From Paraburkholderia sp. HP33-1 (lineage in GTDB: Bacteria; Pseudomonadota; Gammaproteobacteria; Burkholderiales; Burkholderiaceae), in assembly GCF_021390595.1 (NCBI RefSeq), contig NZ_JAJEJR010000002.1, forward strand, positions 1,674,001-1,738,000: a stretch of 64,000 nt of DNA. The letters run 5' to 3'. A program made the translations under genes and the position numbers. The notes below the pieces were generated by a model. The model saw only the letters and a list, made by a program, of their open reading frames with translations, had not been told where the DNA came from and made no database searches. Below are positions 61,203 through 64,000 of this stretch, piece after piece (within the stretch, counting starts at the first letter, position 1; every line of letters starts with the position of its first letter).

Positions 61203-61970
61203 GTGAGTTCATCCGCAGTCAGTCTCAAGAACGACGTCTCGCCGGCCGAATGGGAGGCGCGCGTCAATCTCGCCGCCGCCTACCGTCTCACCGCGCTGTT
61301 CGGCTGGGACGATCTGGTGTTCACCCACATCTCGGCGCGCGTGCCGGGCCCCGAGCATCACTTCCTGATCAACCCGTACGGCATGATGTTCGACGAAATC
61401 ACCGCGTCTTCGCTGATCAAGATCGACCTCGACGGCCACAAAGTCAGCGAATCGCCGTATGACGTCAATCCGGCCGGCTTCACGATCCATAGCGCGATCC
61501 ATGCGGCACGCGAAGACGCGCTGTGCGTGATGCACACGCACTCGGTCAACGGCGTGGCCGTGTCGGCCCAGGCGGAGGGGTTGTTGCCGCTTTCGCAGCA
61601 GTCGCTCGGCGTGCTCGCGTCGCTTGGCTATCACGACTACGAGGGCATCGCGCTCAACGAAGCCGAAAAGCCGCGCCTCGTTCAGGACCTCGGACACAAC
61701 ACGAATCTGATGCTGCGCAACCATGGCCTGCTGACGGTCGGCAAGACACCGGCGGACGCCTTCGTCGCGATGTATTTCTTCGAAGCCGCCTGCATGATCC
61801 AGGTACGCGCGCAAGCGGGCGGCGGCAAACTCCTGCCCATTGCACAGCCCATTCTCGACAACTTCAAGGAGCAGATCAAGGTCGCGACGAGGGGCGCCGT
61901 GCCGGGCGCGCTGGTGTGGCCGGGGCTGCTGCGCCGGCTCGATCGACGTAACCCCGGCTTTGCCGACTAA
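61203..61970 (+). CDS. class II aldolase/adducin family protein
   Basis: 255 residues, a full single domain. The zinc His pair is in CVMHTHSVNGVAVSA with another His in MLRNHGLLTVG; FTHISARVPGPEHHFLINPYG is the substrate loop. It starts at GTG 61203 with AAGGAG and correct spacing. The family includes fuculose-phosphate aldolases and also decarboxylases. It lies 18 bases before the ketopantoate-reductase-like gene, so the two may act on one compound. Confidence 0.9.
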   Translation: MSSSAVSLKNDVSPAEWEARVNLAAAYRLTALFGWDDLVFTHISARVPGPEHHFLINPYGMMFDEITASSLIKIDLDGHKVSESPYDVNPAGFTIHSAIHAAREDALCVMHTHSVNGVAVSAQAEGLLPLSQQSLGVLASLGYHDYEGIALNEAEKPRLVQDLGHNTNLMLRNHGLLTVGKTPADAFVAMYFFEAACMIQVRAQAGGGKLLPIAQPILDNFKEQIKVATRGAVPGALVWPGLLRRLDRRNPGFAD

Positions 61971-61988
61971 AGCGATGTGAGAATCCGT

Positions 61989-63041
61989 ATGGCAAAGATC
62001 TATATATACGGCGCCGGCTCGATCGGTTGCTATGTCGGCGGACGGCTCCTGGCGGGTGGCAGCGACGTGCGTTTCATTGGGCGCGCGCGCATCGCCGAGC
62101 AGTTGCGCAGCCAGGGCATCACGTTGTCGCGGCACGACGATAGCCGCTGGCATGTGCCCCCGGAGCGGACCGACGTGTCGACGGACGCGGCCGCCGCGGC
62201 AGACGCCGACCTCGTTCTGGTCACGGTCAAATCCGCTGCGACGGCGACGGCCGGGGCGGAACTGGCGAGTGTGCTGCGCCCCGGCACGATCGTCGTGAGC
62301 TTCCAGAACGGCGTCGGCAACGCCGACGTACTGCGCGCCGCGCTGCCGCGGCACACGGTGCTGGAAGGCATGGTGCCGTTCAATGTGGTCGAACGTGGTC
62401 CCGGCGTGTTTCATCAGGGCTCGGCGGGCGAGCTCGAAATCCGCCATACGCCGGCCATGCAGCCGTTCGTCGACGCGTTCAGGCGGGCGGGTCTGCCGCT
62501 GATCCAGCACAGCGACATGTTGCCGGTGCAGTGGGCCAAGCTGCTGCTGAATCTGAACAACGCCATCAACGCGTTGGCGAACCGGCCTTTGAAGGAGGAG
62601 TTGTCACAACGCGCGTACCGCCGCTGCCTCGGCATGGCGCAAAAGGAAGCGCTCGCGCTGCTCAGGCGCGCCGCGATTCGGCCGGCGAGAGTCACCCCGC
62701 TGCCGGCCGCGTGGATACCGCGCGTGCTGGGCGTGCCCGATGCGTTGTTCGAACGGCTGGGCCGCACGATGCTGACGATCGATCCGCTCGCGCGCTCATC
62801 GATGTCCGACGATCTGGCGGCCGGCCGCGCCACCGAAATCGACTGGATCAACGGCGAAGTCGTGCGCCTCGCCGAGCGCCTTGGGCAAGCCGCGCCGGTC
62901 AACGCGCGACTTTGCGAACTCGTCCGGCAAGCCGAGCAGGCCGACATACGTCCTTCGTGGTCGGGTGAAGCGCTGCTGGCCGAGTTGCGGGCAGCGGCGC
63001 AGGCCGCCGCGGGTGCCGGGATGCGCTCGCGCCGGAACTAG
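61989..63041 (+). CDS. ketopantoate reductase-like dehydrogenase (PanE/ApbA family)
   Basis: 350 residues. The NADPH loop is IYIYGAGSIGCYVGG, followed by LVLVTVKSAATA and SFQNGVGNADVLRA; the catalytic Lys is in QWAKLLLNLNNAINAL. It reduces a 2-keto acid. The length is greater than PanE (~300), and with an aldolase gene upstream it may serve catabolism rather than pantothenate synthesis (inference). The ATG at 61989 is chosen over a GTG four codons upstream. It overlaps the stop of the convergent ompW-like gene by four bases. Confidence 0.88.
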   Translation: MAKIYIYGAGSIGCYVGGRLLAGGSDVRFIGRARIAEQLRSQGITLSRHDDSRWHVPPERTDVSTDAAAAADADLVLVTVKSAATATAGAELASVLRPGTIVVSFQNGVGNADVLRAALPRHTVLEGMVPFNVVERGPGVFHQGSAGELEIRHTPAMQPFVDAFRRAGLPLIQHSDMLPVQWAKLLLNLNNAINALANRPLKEELSQRAYRRCLGMAQKEALALLRRAAIRPARVTPLPAAWIPRVLGVPDALFERLGRTMLTIDPLARSSMSDDLAAGRATEIDWINGEVVRLAERLGQAAPVNARLCELVRQAEQADIRPSWSGEALLAELRAAAQAAAGAGMRSRRN

Positions 63042-63817
63042 AACCGGTATCCCACCCCGACGAACGTGATCCACGGATTCGCCGCAATGTGCGTCTTATT
63101 GGTCAGCACAGGTTGGCCATTAGCGGCGATGGCCGAGACGGTCGCATTGGTCTTCAGCGGCAGATAAGTCACGGATACGCTGGCGTACCAGTTCTTGCTG
63201 ATGTTGTAGGACGCACCCGCATTGAATGCCGGGTTCCATGATGGGCTCAGCTCCGCAGTTGCCTGGCCGCCCGGTCCGGCCACCCGCTGCAATGCGCTGC
63301 TGAAGGTCGAATTGAGTTCCGTGTGCGAATACCACGTGTAATTGACACCGACACCAAGGAACGGACGCAAGCGCGTCTGTGGCGCGCCGAAGAAGTACCT
63401 GACGAACAGAATGGGCGGCCAGGACCGGGTCGTGGCAAGCGGTTGCAGCTTGCCGAAGTCGAGCGTCGGGCCGTGCGGACCGAACGGCGCCGCTGTCCCC
63501 TGCGCGTAGAGTTTCAGTTCGGGCGGCACGCCCGTCGCCATGTGCAGCGCGATGTTGTCCGTGACGAAATACGTCAGCGCGAGTTCGGCGGTGAACGTAT
63601 TGTGTATCTGGCCACCGGTTCCCGGCGACGTGAACGTGCCCGCCGCCGAGGTACTCTGCAACGCCGTTGCGGACGACCCGCCGAAGTCCAGCCATGTGCC
63701 GCCCACACTCGTTATCAGGCTGCCCGCGCTTTGCGCCATCGCGCCGCCGCACATCACGCCCGGTATCAGCGCGAGACAGGCGACCCGCTTCCGTTTCAGT
63801 TTTCGCTTCGTTCTCAT
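63038..63817 (-). CDS. OmpW-family outer membrane protein
   Basis: 259 residues. The signal peptide is ~28 residues long, with a basic start (MRTKRKLKRKRVACLAL) and cleavage after GGAMA. The mature barrel has ALTYFVTDNIALHMATGVPPE, LRPFLGVGVNYTWYS, and ends ITFVGVGYRF with the terminal Phe. OmpW proteins are 8-strand barrels for small hydrophobic compounds. The ATG at 63817 has GGAGGAG upstream. It is encoded close to an acyl-CoA dehydrogenase on the same strand, 87 bases apart. Confidence 0.9.
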   Translation of the reverse strand: MRTKRKLKRKRVACLALIPGVMCGGAMAQSAGSLITSVGGTWLDFGGSSATALQSTSAAGTFTSPGTGGQIHNTFTAELALTYFVTDNIALHMATGVPPELKLYAQGTAAPFGPHGPTLDFGKLQPLATTRSWPPILFVRYFFGAPQTRLRPFLGVGVNYTWYSHTELNSTFSSALQRVAGPGGQATAELSPSWNPAFNAGASYNISKNWYASVSVTYLPLKTNATVSAIAANGQPVLTNKTHIAANPWITFVGVGYRF

Positions 63818-63904
63818 GTTCTCCTCCACTGATTTATTAGTTATCCGGAGCGAAAGGATGAAAGGTTCGAGCTTTCGTTCCGGATTCACGCCGGAGCGTT
63901 CGTT

Positions 63905-64000
63905 TCAGAACTGCTCGTTGGCGATATCGATTGCGCCCGATGCGCCGCGAAGAATCGTCTCCTTGAATGCGAGAGCTTTCGGCAGGATCTTTTCCGCGTA
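63905..64000 (-). CDS. acyl-CoA dehydrogenase, C-terminal tail (cut by window edge)
   Basis: Only the last 31 residues and the stop are present. YAEKILPKALAFKETILRG corresponds to the end of the long-form acyl-CoA dehydrogenases, such as YATQVLPRAVALEAAIRG at the end of the gene at 25370. The remaining gene lies beyond the right edge. The call rests on this resemblance alone. Confidence 0.6.
   Translation of the reverse strand, partial: YAEKILPKALAFKETILRGASGAIDIANEQF

Overview
This GC-rich window with long head-to-tail operons looks like a chromosomal segment of a beta-proteobacterium in the Burkholderia/Paraburkholderia group. The signs are general porins whose mature ends begin QSSVTLYG, a DUF4148 protein, a class I PHA synthase, BKACE (DUF849) and Pao-type molybdoenzyme genes, and many AraC/MFS/IlvD-type catabolic genes. 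I see no rRNA, tRNA, CRISPR array, prophage or intact insertion sequence. Both window edges cut a gene.

Layout. 1-2.2 kb: a PotD-like solute-binding protein overlapping the start of a membrane signalling protein (minus strand). 2.2-8.6 kb (plus strand): a cationic amino-acid binding protein, an M14-type deacylase, a porin, a metabolite:H+ symporter and a beta-lactamase-fold hydrolase. 8.6-11.1 kb: an IlvD/Edd sugar-acid dehydratase and a BON protein. 11.1-19.3 kb: an eight-gene minus-strand catabolic cluster (BKACE, MFS, quinone oxidoreductase, TauD dioxygenase, alpha/beta hydrolase, Rieske ferredoxin, acyl-CoA ligase, porin) with a divergent AraC-type regulator. 20.7-21.3 kb: a VapBC toxin-antitoxin pair with a perfect dyad over its promoter. 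21.4-28.4 kb: an AraC-type gene followed by acyl-CoA dehydrogenase, EtfB, EtfA, MaoC/PhaJ hydratase and PhaC. Together these could carry an acyl-CoA through dehydrogenation and R-specific hydration into polyhydroxyalkanoate.

28.5-48.4 kb is mostly housekeeping: a small lipoprotein, an LCMT-type methyltransferase, a second IlvD/Edd dehydratase, GltS, glycogen phosphorylase, threonine aldolase, an NlpD-like lipoprotein whose peptidase residues are missing, 6-phosphogluconate dehydrogenase, a sirtuin, an SDR, a polysaccharide deacetylase, DUF2252, a Pr6Pr membrane protein and a CsbD-like protein. At 48.4-48.7 kb lies a collapsed exonuclease III gene: its N-terminal and C-terminal coding ends are joined out of frame.

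49.1-55.6 kb is a four-gene efflux operon (outer-membrane factor, HlyD-type adaptor, RbbA, YhhJ). 55.8-60.4 kb encodes a Tat-exported PaoABC-type molybdenum aldehyde oxidoreductase and a MocA-like cofactor maturase, converging on a Crp/Fnr-family regulator. 61.2-63.8 kb holds a class II aldolase, a ketopantoate-reductase-like enzyme and an OmpW-family protein. The right edge is the C-terminal tail of another acyl-CoA dehydrogenase.

All function calls come from reading motifs and overall sequence character without database searches. Start codons were chosen from Shine-Dalgarno spacing, signal peptides and gene overlaps.
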